Positions 1 to 9,684 of a stretch of 64,000 nt of DNA are shown here, in pieces. A program made the position numbers and the translations under genes. Position 1 is the first letter of the stretch, and each line of letters starts with the position of its first letter. Source of the DNA: Stomoxys calcitrans (Eukaryota; Arthropoda; Insecta; Diptera; Muscidae); the NCBI RefSeq assembly GCF_963082655.1, contig NC_081552.1, positions 184,868,571-184,932,570 of the forward strand. Reading direction: 5' to 3'. The notes beneath the pieces were generated by a model. That model was not told where the DNA came from, made no database searches, and was given only the letters and a program-made list of their open reading frames with translations.

Positions 1-1951
1 TGAATAAATTGAATAACAACGGTCCTAAAATACTACCTTGAGGTACTCCCGATTTGGCAATATAGCATTTAGAGTTTACACCATCAATAGACACCATATA
101 TAACCTATTCATCAAATAAGATTCTATCCATTTTAAAATAAGAGAATGAAAGCCCATTTTTTCCAATTTAGCAATTAAAATCTTATGTGAAACTTTGTCA
201 AAAGCTTTAGAAAGATCCAAGTAGATTGAGTCTACTTGCGATTTCTTTTCAAAACAATCATAGCAAAAATTTGTGAAAGTTAGCAGATTCGTTGTTGTAG
301 ATCGACCTTTGATAAATGCATGTTGATAAGGACATAAAAATGGCTTAACTGAAGCAAAGATATATTTGAACATAATATGCTCAAACATTTTAGATACATT
401 CGAAAGCTTGGATATAGGTCTATAATTTACTATGTCAGACTTCCTACCACTTTTAAATACGGGAGTAACAAATGATATTTTCCAACTATCAATGAAAACC
501 CCAGACCGCAATGATTCATTAAAAATTAGCTTTAAAGGAAGGCTAATGGAATAAGCAAGCTTCTTCAAAAGAAAAACAGATAATCCATCCACATCAAGTT
601 TTCGAGAGCTGTTCAAGGAAGCAATTGCCTCAATTACATCATCCTCTTCGATTTGAATAAAGCCAAGATCAATGCACGACTTAACCAAGTCTAAATTAGT
701 GGTAGAATCGCATAACAAATCATTACTAAAAGTGGATTCGAAAAAAGTAGCAAACAAATTCACAATCTCAAAGGTTTCATAAGCAGATTTATCTTTTAAG
801 CACATCGGCGAAGGATAGTCACTGCTAGATTTTTTGTTATGTACATATTGCCAAAAGGACTTTGGATAGTCTTTAATCCTATTCTGAAAATCCAATAAAT
901 ATTGTCTATATAAAAATTTATTTAGGCAGTCAAACTCTCGTGAATATTGCTTATAAAGACGCATGTACTCTTCATCATTAGTGGCTTTGTGCAATTTATA
1001 AAACTTATTTCTTAGATTCTTTAATTTTTTCAGGCCAGGAGTATACCAAGGAAGCTTATGTATCTTACACTTAGCGGGACGAATGTGTTCATTTGTAAAA
1101 CTATTTACAACATTAATAAAATCAAGAAAGCAATTTGTGACCGAGCTGTTATAAAATTGATTGAGCCAATTATGATTCGCAATTGAAAAATTTAATAACT
1201 CAAAATTACAATTTTCAGGATTAAAATATTTGCAATTAGAAAGAATAATTTTTGGAAACATAATGAAATCTAAATCAATTTCTATTGCAACATGGTGCAT
1301 ATCTGCACTATAAAAAGGATTTATACATGATTTTATAGCAAACTTTAGATTTTCACTTATAAAAATTAAGTCTAGGATTCGATTTAATGAGTTAACAAAA
1401 CAATTTATCTGGCTTAAGTTTATACTTAAGAAACTATCAACAAGATTAATTTCAATTTCAGAGTTAACATTGGTTGCATATAATTTTTCAGAATCAGGAA
1501 GTTTAGACCAAATTAATTTACCCAAGTTAAAATCACCAAAAACAGCTATCTCATTTAGACAAAATTTATCAGCAATTTGTGTAACATTTTGAATATGGTT
1601 ATTATATACATCGTAAGAACTTCCAGGAGGAATGTAAGATACCATAATAATAAGAGTTGATTGGCCAGTTATACTAATACATAACTGATCTAAAATAACA
1701 TCAGCGTTTGGTAAATCAATTTTTAAAGCTGGCAATTCACGACGAACAGCAATAAGAACACCTCCACCTCTAGAGCAGTTTGTGCTAACGGCATCTCTAT
1801 CTTTTCGAAAAACTTGATACAATCGGCAATCAAAAAACTCCTCATCATAAAAGTCATCATTTAACCATGTTTCCACAAACACTATAACATCGTAGTTGCA
1901 CTGACTTGTAAGTAAAAATATATCCATGCTTTTTGTTCTCAATCCAGACAT
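1..1951 (-). CDS. LINE ORF2: endonuclease-reverse transcriptase (CR1/L2-like), cut by window edge
   Basis: This frame is open for about 650 codons and runs off the left edge. It encodes a non-LTR retrotransposon polyprotein that nicks target DNA and reverse-transcribes the element RNA. The first ATG gives an N-terminal APE-type endonuclease: ET at residues 27-28, DR at 51-52, RGGGV at 61-65, GDFN at 139-142, LDLIF near 193-197 and an SAD..H motif near 215-219. The reverse transcriptase follows, with an RT-0/1-like DVDGLS, a NYRPIS block, the catalytic YLDLSKAFD near residue 579 and SGVPQGSILGPLLF near 630-642. The YADD block would lie beyond the edge. The start is 38 bp after the ORF1 stop. 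I read no stop or frameshift, so this copy looks young. CR1/L2 assignment is inference from motif style and the PHD-type ORF1. Confidence 0.9.
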   Translation of the reverse strand, partial: MSGLRTKSMDIFLLTSQCNYDVIVFVETWLNDDFYDEEFFDCRLYQVFRKDRDAVSTNCSRGGGVLIAVRRELPALKIDLPNADVILDQLCISITGQSTLIIMVSYIPPGSSYDVYNNHIQNVTQIADKFCLNEIAVFGDFNLGKLIWSKLPDSEKLYATNVNSEIEINLVDSFLSINLSQINCFVNSLNRILDLIFISENLKFAIKSCINPFYSADMHHVAIEIDLDFIMFPKIILSNCKYFNPENCNFELLNFSIANHNWLNQFYNSSVTNCFLDFINVVNSFTNEHIRPAKCKIHKLPWYTPGLKKLKNLRNKFYKLHKATNDEEYMRLYKQYSREFDCLNKFLYRQYLLDFQNRIKDYPKSFWQYVHNKKSSSDYPSPMCLKDKSAYETFEIVNLFATFFESTFSNDLLCDSTTNLDLVKSCIDLGFIQIEEDDVIEAIASLNSSRKLDVDGLSVFLLKKLAYSISLPLKLIFNESLRSGVFIDSWKISFVTPVFKSGRKSDIVNYRPISKLSNVSKMFEHIMFKYIFASVKPFLCPYQHAFIKGRSTTTNLLTFTNFCYDCFEKKSQVDSIYLDLSKAFDKVSHKILIAKLEKMGFHSLILKWIESYLMNRLYMVSIDGVNSKCYIAKSGVPQGSILGPLLFNLF

Positions 1952-1989
1952 ATTTTGAAAGTAGCATTTTAGCTTATTGGGCGCAGCAT

Positions 1990-3120
1990 TTAAGTTTGTT
2001 CGCTTATTGCTTTGTCCTTTGGAAAAAACTGGAATGGACGAACTTTCACATCTTCAGGCCAAACTTCCGGTTTAAATAACTCCTTATAAAAAGCTTCAGA
2101 TATTCCAAGTTTGAAGCTAACACTTCTTAAAGTTGAAACGTCTACATCCTTCTTAACAAGTTTACGGCAGAGAATATGATCAAGACTTATATCAAGGCGA
2201 TTTCCCACATAATTCAGTATTGCATCCTCAGAGACTGTTGACTTGAAGGAAGATATGTGCACCCACTTTCTGCGTGCTACAACATCTAAATCATTTGTTT
2301 TGTTTTGCCCAATTATAAATGCTTTATTTCTGTTGTTTCTTTTACGCGAGACACTAACCCACTCAGAAATGTTAGCTGGGTTATTAGTTGCAGTATTACT
2401 TGATTGAGGATGAGAAGATAATGCATGAGAATGAGTAGTTTCAGTGCAAACACTATTCTGATCATTTGCAACAAAACCAATGTTCTCATTGGACACAACA
2501 ACAGCAGCAGTTTTACGAAAATTACCGCTTGTAGTGGGCACATCAGCAGAAGCAGCAAGAGATGAAGAGAAGGGTTCAAAAGCAGCCGAAAAAGCAATTG
2601 ATTTGGTTTTGTTTACCACACGAGCATTCGAATCAACATTAGCAACAGACGAAGGTCCACAACCATCGCTCACAGCAGCAAGAATATTATTTGGTTTCGC
2701 TTTGTTTGTCATTTGAATGTTAGTTATGATGGGTACATTGCTTATTTCATTATGCTTTGCATTGTTTTCGTGCTCACTCGCAGAGAGCGAAGATAAAAAA
2801 CATTTTGATGTACATGAATTAACAGCAGCAACGGAATTATCTATTCTCTCACACAAGAGTGACTTAAGGCATTCTTTTAACTGTGTAACTTCTGCCGAAA
2901 GTGTACAAACGGCAGTAACCAAATCTTTGGATGTTTTTAAACAATCATCACAATTATAAACAATGTTTTTAGTTTTTTGAATCACAGAATAAACCGACTG
3001 TTCATCGATATCGGCACAGAACAGATGTAATTTAGAATTGCAAATGCAGCACTTTACATATTTTGCACTCTGAAGAGCTTTGTAACACTTCGCACACAAT
3101 GTTTTTGGCGGAGAACACAT
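1990..3120 (-). CDS. LINE ORF1: PHD zinc-finger nucleic-acid-binding protein
   Basis: An intact 376-residue protein lies directly upstream of ORF2. The N-terminus carries a C4HC3 pattern of the PHD type: Cys9, Cys12, Cys24, Cys27, His32, Cys35, Cys57 and Cys60. A low-complexity Ser/Asn/Ala-rich middle (about residues 90-255) follows. The C-terminal ~110 residues are conserved-looking (WVHISSF, LVKKDVDVSTLRSVSFKLG, WPEDVKVRPF), a region typical of ORF1 in insect CR1-like elements. In that family ORF1 is thought to bind element RNA. The tight ORF1-ORF2 arrangement argues against a host chromatin gene, which a PHD finger alone might suggest. No disruption was seen. Confidence 0.85.
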   Translation of the reverse strand: MCSPPKTLCAKCYKALQSAKYVKCCICNSKLHLFCADIDEQSVYSVIQKTKNIVYNCDDCLKTSKDLVTAVCTLSAEVTQLKECLKSLLCERIDNSVAAVNSCTSKCFLSSLSASEHENNAKHNEISNVPIITNIQMTNKAKPNNILAAVSDGCGPSSVANVDSNARVVNKTKSIAFSAAFEPFSSSLAASADVPTTSGNFRKTAAVVVSNENIGFVANDQNSVCTETTHSHALSSHPQSSNTATNNPANISEWVSVSRKRNNRNKAFIIGQNKTNDLDVVARRKWVHISSFKSTVSEDAILNYVGNRLDISLDHILCRKLVKKDVDVSTLRSVSFKLGISEAFYKELFKPEVWPEDVKVRPFQFFPKDKAISEQT

Positions 3121-3909
3121 TACTCATCTGCTTAGAACAACAGCCAGGCGAAGACAGGAGTTAAAGAAGCAAAAGGTCTGCGCTCAGTTCTGCACCTGTG
3201 TGCCAGTGCGCCTTCTACTCCATCAGTAAGCTATGAATCGATGAACTTGTCTTCTAATGTGAAAGAGGATCCATTCCATGTTTCCGACAAGGATAATAGC
3301 TAAGGTCTACATCAAGTTCTAGGTTGCAAGCTATGCTCAAAATCGGGACTGTGGCGAAGGGAAGCTCCACATGCTGTAGGAAGATGAGTAGGGGCTACGG
3401 CCTCATGTCAATACGATAAATGCTAAGGGGAAAACTGAGGAGAGTCTCAAGCTATCATTGATTCGCAGCCAATACATATCAAACTGAAGATATTAGTTAA
3501 CTGATGATGTATTTCAGGATTACGAGACCTCGATGAAATCGCAGCTCCTCATTCATCGGTGTGATAGAAAATTGCATCGCCTGATTCAGTATCTGCCAAG
3601 AAATGCTCTGACATGAAGAGAAGATGAGTATTTGAACCAGCCGCAGACCCCACGGAAACGGCCGGGCGGGGGTACAGAATTCTGAATGTGGTTCGCAGAG
3701 AGTAGCCTTTGGGAATGGGGCCACAAACAAGAAACCCAAGTCAAATGTGCATGGAACATTGTAGAGGGTGGCCAATGTACTCGTGTACTTCGCGGCGGGC
3801 TGCTTCTATAGTGGGAACTACCTTTTTGGGGAAGGGTAGTTTTATTACCCTTGCCGTTGGGGAAGGTTAGTTTTAGTACCCATGCCATTAGACCAGTACT
3901 GGGTGGATA
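3121..3909. other. LINE leader plus unassigned sequence; no gene
   Basis: The first ~100 bp left of ORF1 (on the minus strand) are probably the leader of the CR1-like element, whose exact 5' end I cannot fix. The rest shows no recognisable gene. It contains a 31-bp tandem duplication at 3826-3856 and 3857-3887, both units starting TTGGGGAAGG. The right side grades into the decayed LINE. Confidence 0.5.
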
Positions 3910-3915
3910 AATTCT

Positions 3916-4437
3916 GTGTCCCATGGCATGAACATAAGGGAGAAAATGGCACAAGGCACGCCACAGGGGAGCATTTTATCGCCACTCCTATGGGTGACCA
4001 CCATTAATGACCTATTACGGATGCTGACTGAGGAGGAATTTGTGTCCGTCTGCTACGCGGACGATGTGATAATACTTCTAAGGGGTAAGGATCCGAACCA
4101 GCTACGCAGAAGGGCTGGAAGGGTCTTGCAGATGGCGTATAGCTGGGCTAGACCCAGAGGTTTTAATGTTAACCCAGAGAAGACTGAAATATGCCTGTTC
4201 ACGAGGAAGAAGAAGGTGGGCCAATTTAACGCACCACGTTTCCTCAACAAAACGATTTCGATATTTGACAAGGTCAAATACTCAGAAGTGATTTTGGATA
4301 GGAAACTTGATTGGAAGTGTCACATTCAGGAGCGTTCTGAGAAGGCTCACAGATGTTGGGCACTGTGTAGAAGGCTCGAAATGGGGCCTGTATCCGATGA
4401 TAGTCCACTGGCTCTACAGATATTGGGCACTATGTAG
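3916..4437 (+). pseudogene. L1f reverse transcriptase fragment (palm, motifs B and C)
   Basis: 173 codons remain. Motif B (QGTPQGSILSPLLW) is at residues 13-26 and the catalytic YADD of motif C at 47-50, so the second catalytic Asp pair is intact. Downstream NPEKTEICLF and LDRKLDWK are typical of LINE thumb entry regions. Motif A is missing because of 5' truncation. The frame ends inside a 75-bp tandem triplication whose first unit lacks 8 bp, shifting the frame. This is a dead remnant and no expression signal is visible. Confidence 0.85.
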
Positions 4438-4570
4438 ACGGGCCGTAGGCTCGAAATGGGGCCTGAATTCGTGGATAGTCCACTGGCTCTACAGATATTA
4501 GGCACTATGTAGACGGGCCGTAGGCTCGAAATGGGGCCTGAATTCGAGAAGAGTCCACTGGCTCTACAGG
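4358..4570 (+). repeat. 75-bp tandem triplication inside L1f thumb region
   Basis: The landmark TCGAAATGGGGCCTG recurs at 4376, 4451 and 4526, an exact 75-bp period equal to 25 codons. Units 2 and 3 are nearly identical. Unit 1 lacks 8 bp (CGGGCCGT-like) and is more diverged in its centre. Each unit encodes the WALCRR...KWGL...VHWLYR block of the thumb. A G-to-A change at the unit 2/3 border creates a TAG. Confidence 0.9.
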
Positions 4571-4573
4571 AGC

Positions 4574-5477
4574 TTGATTAGACCAATACTTACTTTCGCT
4601 TCAGTAGTTTGGTGGACTGCTATGGAGAAAAAGTGCAATGTTAGGACCATACAACAAGTTCAGAGAACACGTTGTTTTGGCATAGACGGAGCGATAAGGA
4701 CCAAGCCCACTAGGGCACTGGAGATTATTCTAGATATCCGACCCATTGACATAAAGATTAAGTGTGAGGCAGCCACTGCGGTTATGAGCCTTACGGCGAT
4801 GGGAGAATGGATTGAGCATGGGAGCAGCTCATACCATCGCGGTGTAATCGAGGTGACGATAGGAAACTTGAAATGGAGGGAAGAGATTTCCGATCGGATA
4901 CCTAAGACCACATTTGAGGTCGAGTGCGAAGCAGTGCTGCCATTGGCACAGTCTTGGATTGACGGAACCCTAGTACTGCCATCTGGAAGTTCATGTTACA
5001 TGGATGGATCAAAGTTAAAGGGCATAGTGGACCTGGGGGTCTATATTGAGACCCCAGAGACTGAGATTTGTTTTAGACTGCCTGACCATAATTCGGGCCT
5101 GCAAGCGGAGATCCGGGCGAAAATGGAAAGCTTGAGGTTGTGTGGTTTTAACGCGAGGATGTCGAGTGTAAACATCTTTACGGACAGTAAAATGGCCATA
5201 AGGGCAATAACAACCAGGATGGTAAGGTGACGAACAGTATTACAATGTAAAAAGGAGATAAACGCCTTCTCTGAGGATGGCAAGATCTGCATCGTTTGGG
5301 TGCCGGGCCATAACGCAGTAAGAGGGAATGAAAAGGCAGATGATTTGGCAGTGAAGGCCAGAAAACTGCCGTCGATAAACTTGGTAAACCCGAAGCCTTT
5401 TCGGTCCATGCAGATCTATTTAAGGGCGAGGGCGACAAACCCGCATGGAACACTGTGGAGCAGCGAAACAGTCGGTA
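4574..5477 (+). pseudogene. L1f thumb/RNase H domain remnant
   Basis: One frame continues from the thumb (IRPILTFASVVWWTAMEKK) into an RNase HI domain, broken by a single in-frame TGA at 5228-5230. RNase H signatures are all present: MDGSK near codon 143, QAEI near 176, TDSKMAIRA near 203, and after the TGA WVPGHNAVRGNEKADDLA. The domain degrades the RNA strand of the cDNA hybrid. The frame is then split by a SINE and resumes at 5635. Confidence 0.85.
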
Positions 5478-5634
5478 AAAAAATGCAAATTTTGCCCATG
5501 AACATTGTAGTAAGGAACAGGGCCGCCTTTTTATAGCCGAGTCCGAGTCCGCCGTGCGACACCTCTTTGGAGAGGAGTTTTACATGGCATAGTACCTCAC
5601 ACCATCGCTGAAAATTTTTTGTGATGTTCCCTCT
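5478..5634 (-). mobile_element. tRNA-derived SINE, 5'-truncated and internally deleted, with target-site duplication
   Basis: Read on the minus strand, this has the SINE core (TTTTCAGCG, AGAGGTGTCGCAC, GGCTATAAAAAGG) and the 3' end GTTCATGGGCAAAATTTGCA followed by T residues. The 13-bp sequence GAAACAGTCGGTA flanks it at 5465-5477 and 5635-5647, a clear target-site duplication. This copy therefore defines the family 3' end. The tRNA-like head is lost. Confidence 0.9.
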
Positions 5635-5930
5635 GAAACAGTCGGTAGGACAGCGAAAATCCTATGGGGTGATCCGGATCGTGAGAGGACGAGCCTACTA
5701 CTGAATGGAAGTAAGAAGGAGGTCAGTATAGCTTTTGGTACCATAACGGGACACATAGGACAACGACCTCACTTATGTAAAATCGGTGCGGCAAATGATG
5801 GCATGTGTAGGGCATGTGAGGTAGATGATGAGACTGGCATTTCACTGATCGGCTTTCGCGTCTAACAAATACCGGCACTTAGGTGGGGACACTATACCAG
5901 ACATGAACCAACTTAGGGGAGTGGCATGAA
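5635..5930 (+). pseudogene. L1f C-terminal domain after SINE
   Basis: The LINE frame resumes at the duplicated GAAACAGTCGGTA: ETVGRTAKILWGDPDRERT, then GHIGQRPHLCKIGAANDG and CRACEVDDET, the start of the Cys-x2-Cys...His...Cys knuckle usual after RNase H in this group. The knuckle's distal half is altered by small deletions. The following 3' UTR ends in CCTAACCTAATC. Confidence 0.75.
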
Positions 5931-6104
5931 AAACAATTAAGGATTTCGTAAGTAACACGGAATTCCTAACTTAGATTTTCTTTTTCGAGTTTACTTTTTT
6001 GTGTTTAGAGCGCAAACAAGTCGATTACTGGTTTAGGTGTATGTCTATAGTGGCATGGGGCTGATTAATATCTGCACCCTATTTTCAGCCTAACCTAATC
6101 TAGC

Positions 6105-6159
6105 GGACGGACATGGCTAGATCGACTCAAAATGTCATGGCGATCAAGAAGATAGATGG
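6105..6159 (-). repeat. DINE-1-like fragment (left of SINE)
   Basis: GGACATGGCTAGATCGACTC and GTCATG..GATCAAGAA are the conserved block found near the non-hairpin end of every DINE-1-like copy in the window. Confidence 0.7.
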
Positions 6160-6412
6160 TGTGAAATACAAATTTGCCTTCGAACATTCCATTGAGGAAC
6201 AGAGGCAAACTTCTCACACATCAATTACTGCTGTCCGATCCGAGTTTTAAGATCAATGATAATGGGCCTCATTTTTATTTTAACCAAATCCGAACGGCTT
6301 GCCGTGAAGCGACACCTCTTTGGGGAGAAATTTTTTTATGGCAAAGTACCTCACAAATATCGTCGGCATTAGAAGGGGATAAACACCGCTGAAAATTGTT
6401 TGTGATTTTTAC
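6160..6412 (-). mobile_element. tRNA-derived SINE, head lost
   Basis: On the minus strand the order is CTGAAAATTT-type core, GTACTTTGCCAT, AGAGGTGTCGC, a GGCCC..TTATCATTGATCTTAAAAC block, CTCATTGATGTGTGAGAAGTTTGCC and the tail GTTCGAAGGCAAATTTGTAT. This matches the other copies. A and B boxes are absent. It splits the DINE-1-like tail on either side. Confidence 0.8.
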
Positions 6413-6515
6413 CTTCTCTGTTTTATGGGGCCTAATACCAATATTTCGATGTGTTACAAATGCAATGACTTTATTGGTATACCCCCATCCTATGGGGTAG
6501 GGTATAAAAACGAAG
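6413..6515 (-). repeat. DINE-1-like non-hairpin end
   Basis: The stretch AATATTTCGATGTGTTACAA leads to TATACCCCCATCC..GGGTAGGGTATAAAA, the inner inverted-repeat end of the family. It continues the fragment left of the SINE. Confidence 0.75.
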
Positions 6516-8057
6516 AGACATTTAAAGCAAACATTGAAGAAAGCCAAGTAAATACCTAAACACCAAAATTTCTCCTTCACTTTTTGATTTGGTCTAAGGG
6601 ATTTAGTGTTTTTTGTTATTTTTGGGTAATAATTCCTTACGGCTGTTAAGCCAATTAGCGGCAAACTTATAATAAATTGAAATTTACGCATTTCAATCTC
6701 CAGGGAAGCCAGCCAAAACAACAAGTTAGCCAGACAGACAGACAGTCATCCAGCAAGGAGAGAGGGAGGTTAGGACAGACAGAAGCATAAATGAATGGTG
6801 TAATGTTTTGACTATACATAGCACGAAAAGTGTTTGAGTTTAATTGGAGCAATAAGGCGTAAAAACAACTTTATGATTTTATTAACGACTGCAACAACAA
6901 CGACAACAATCACTTCGAAGGTCCTATAAGGCATTAGCATGGCCCGAGGTATAAAGGCATACACAATGAAATTAACCTCTCCATGTTAAGGGTTGATTAG
7001 ACACATCATCACTCAGGGCGACAGCTCTTGTTTTTAAAGGCAACCACCCCTCCCCACTTCCCTAACTGCTTAATAGCCATAAAACCATCATTGCTCACCT
7101 TTCCCTGCAGGCCATACAGGCATTCATTCATTCATTTATTCAGCACGCTAATAATTCAAAAAGAGAAAGAGCAAGGTAAAGAGAGTGCCAAAAGGATATC
7201 CTTCGGCCAAAATACAACAGAATAGAACAAATGAAGAAGAAGAAGAAAAAAAAACATTCACGTTAATTATGCAAATTAACACAATTTAATATTGTCATCA
7301 CGTTCCCTGCTACTTTCTTCCTTGCCAGCCAGCGTTGCAGAGTATGTGTCACCGGCTAATTTTCCCCCTTCCGCTACCAACAAAAAGTGTCAACGAATCT
7401 CCTGCTCATCTTTGGCCATGAATAATAACCTCGTCATCATCAACATCATGGTCTCGTTGTTGGTGCCCGCCAAAGCATTTCAATGCTGTGCTCATATTTA
7501 AGTTTTTTTTTTTTTTTTTTTTGTAAAAATCCAAGTCGGGTTCCTATAGAGCCGAGGACAAAGGGCACAGGGGATGGATGGCTTGGTTTGCATTTGCTGT
7601 TCCTGGTTTTATGGGGATATGGTTTTCGGTTTTCTGTTTTCTATGTGGAACAATTATGCAAATGAGCTGTAATTCGTTTAATTTAAGCGGATTACAATTT
7701 AATATTTTTTTATTGTTCTTGTTGTTTGTTGTTTTTGTTTGTTTGTTTATCTATTATTTGTTTATATCGTTTTGTTGGAAATGCCAAAAGTTGAACACAC
7801 TGATAGAGACAGAGAGACAGAGAGAGAGATGAAGAGAACACGGGGACTTATATGGTTTCCCTTGGCACATGTATGTGTACGTGTGTCTGTGTATGAAAAT
7901 TGTTGCTGAACAATTTAACAATGATTTGCATTCTATTATTTAGGCCAAATGACAACATTACTTTGGTCGGGATTAGTTGTGTTGATTGAAATTCAACCGC
8001 TGTAAGTGAGGTCAGTCTATGCGTGGCATTGCTATCGCTGTAATAAAATTTAAAAAT
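6516..8057. other. Unique AT-rich DNA, no gene
   Basis: I see no gene or known element. It contains scattered simple sequence, a run of about 21 T from 7502, a GT-rich stretch near 7720-7760 and (GA)n near 7807-7830. Short open frames here have no recognisable domains. It could be intron or intergenic DNA. Confidence 0.55.
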
Positions 8058-8216
8058 TAACAAGTAAAAACTTGCTAAGTTCGGCAGGGCCGAATCTTGG
8101 GAACCCACCACCATGGATTCTGCTAAAAATTCATACAAACTAAATTTAGTTGAAGAGCATACTTTTATTACACATACCAAACCCTTGTCAAACCAGCAAA
8201 AATAAAGCTTCTCGGA
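8058..8216 (-). repeat. DINE-1-like hairpin end, solo
   Basis: AACAAGTAAAA leads into the hairpin TTCGGCAGGGCCGAA (8080-8094), then CTTGGGAACCCACCACCATGG and the GATTCTGCTAAAAATT block of one subfamily. It breaks off at repeat Z. Confidence 0.85.
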
Positions 8217-8610
8217 ACCGAGCATCGTTATCACGGGAAGCTACCGGGCGCGTCCACAGGTTGCGGATGGTGGAAAGCTCCGTTTTTATGCGGAGTAGCT
8301 GCAAATGCGGCCGTGGGCAGTCAGTGATTTTCGAGAGGACGGTCTCAGTGAGAAGTCAGGTGGCACTGGCTCTTAAATAAATACTGAGTGCCAATGATAC
8401 TCGAGATGACAAGGCTAGTTATTGGCGCCTTCAAGTAACCAATGGCCAACATCAGCGTCTGCTCCCAGGTTAGGGGCGGCTGGAGGCGAGCGTCGGCTTG
8501 CCACAACAAGGGATACATGTGCAATCCCACAAAACCCATGCAATTGGGGCGCTGGGCCACGAACGCGCCCCCGGAAAACTATATGAATCACTATGAGAAA
8601 CAAGGGAATA
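8217..8610 (+). repeat. Dispersed repeat Z, copy 1
   Basis: The same sequence occurs at 28.2-28.5 and 61.1-61.5 kb. Shared landmarks are GGTGGAAAGCTCCGTTT, GCGGAGTAGCTGCAAATGCG, ACTGAGTGCCAATGATACTC, GGTTAGGGGCGGCTGGAGGC and CCCCGGAAAACTAT. No frame is conserved enough to call a protein. It may be the 5' part of a LINE. It ends exactly where a DINE-1-like hairpin end begins, as does copy 3. Confidence 0.8.
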
Positions 8611-9684
8611 GTAACAAGTAAAAAGGCGTTAAGATCGGTCGGACCGAACTTTGGATACCCACCACCTCGGGTATATATGTAAACCACCTTCCATCAAATC
8701 CGGTGAAAACTGCATACCTTATGTCCCATAGCAGTTATATCGAAATATGTTCTGATTTGGACCAAATACTAATAAGTTCACAAATTCAAAGGTGTATAAC
8801 AAAATAATGGTTTTTTAGTACCTATATCTAAAAATAAACCGATCTTAACCATATACGATACAGATTGTAAAAAAGCCTAACATAAGTCACTTTGCCGAAT
8901 TTCAGTGAAATCGGATTATAAATGCGCCTTTTATGGGGCCAAGACTTTACATCGAGAGATCGGTCTACATGGCAGCTATATCCAAATCTAAATCGATTTG
9001 AGCCATATTGCAGAAGTATGTTAAGGGGCATAACTTAACTCACTTTCCCAAATTTCGGCGACATCGGACAATAAATGCGCCTTTCATGGGCCCAAAACCT
9101 TAAATGGAGAGTTCGGTCTATATGGCAGCTATATCCAAATCTTAACCGATCAGGGTCAAATTGAAGAAAAATATCGAAGGGCCTAAGACAACTCAATGTC
9201 CTAAATTTCAGCAAAATCGGCTAATAAATGGGGCTTTTATGGGCCCAATTCGGAGGATCGGTCTATATGGCAGCTATATCCAAATCTGGACCGATCTGAG
9301 CCAAATTGACGAAGGATGTCGAAGGCCCTAACACAACTCACTGTCTTAAACTTCAGCAAAATCGGATAATAAATGTGGCTAAATCGGTTGATCGGTCTAT
9401 ATGGGGGCTATATCAAGATATAGTCCGATATAGCCCATCTTCGAACTTAACCTGCTTATGGACAAAAAAGAACCTGTGCAAAATTTCAGCTCAATATCTC
9501 TATTTTTAAAGACTGTAGCGTAATTTCAACAGACAGACGGACGGACATGTCTATATGGTCTTAGATTTCTACGCTGATCAAGAATATATATACTTTATAG
9601 GGTTGGAAATGAATATTTCGATGTGTTGCAAACGGAATGACAAAATGAATATACCCCCATCCTTTGGTGGTGGGTATAAAAAAA
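8611..9684 (-). mobile_element. DINE-1-like element, subfamily B, complete
   Basis: Both ends are present. The hairpin end carries TCGGTCGGACCGA (8634-8646) and the inner inverted repeat ATACCCACCACC (8655-8666), matched by GGTGGTGGGTAT at 9666-9677. Between them are tandem ~130-150 bp units, each with GGTCTATATGGCAGCTATAT and AAATTTC.GC.AAATCGG, and then a GACAGACGGACGGACATG block. No protein is encoded. By established knowledge, Drosophila INE-1/DINE-1 shares this plan and similar end sequences and is moved by Helitron/Helentron Rep-helicases. Confidence 0.85.

Larger units (their letters stand above)
3910..6104 (+). mobile_element. RNase H-bearing LINE, family L1f copy A (I/LOA/R1-like), 5'-truncated
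   Basis: The stretch reads as the 3' two-thirds of a non-LTR retrotransposon: RT palm, thumb, RNase H, a C-terminal Cys/His knuckle and a 3' UTR ending CCTAACCTAATC. The RNase H domain places it in the I/LOA/R1 assemblage, but I cannot choose a clade without a tree. It is 5'-truncated inside RT, interrupted by a SINE and carries stops. At its right end it abuts a DINE-1-like fragment. Related pieces lie at 9.7, 14.9-15.8, 42.7-44.5 and 56.9-57.8 kb. Confidence 0.8.

Noticed and set aside
1990..3120. PHD-finger protein as a host chromatin gene
   Set aside because: It lies 38 bp upstream of a LINE EN-RT ORF in the same orientation, and its C-terminus is typical of LINE ORF1.
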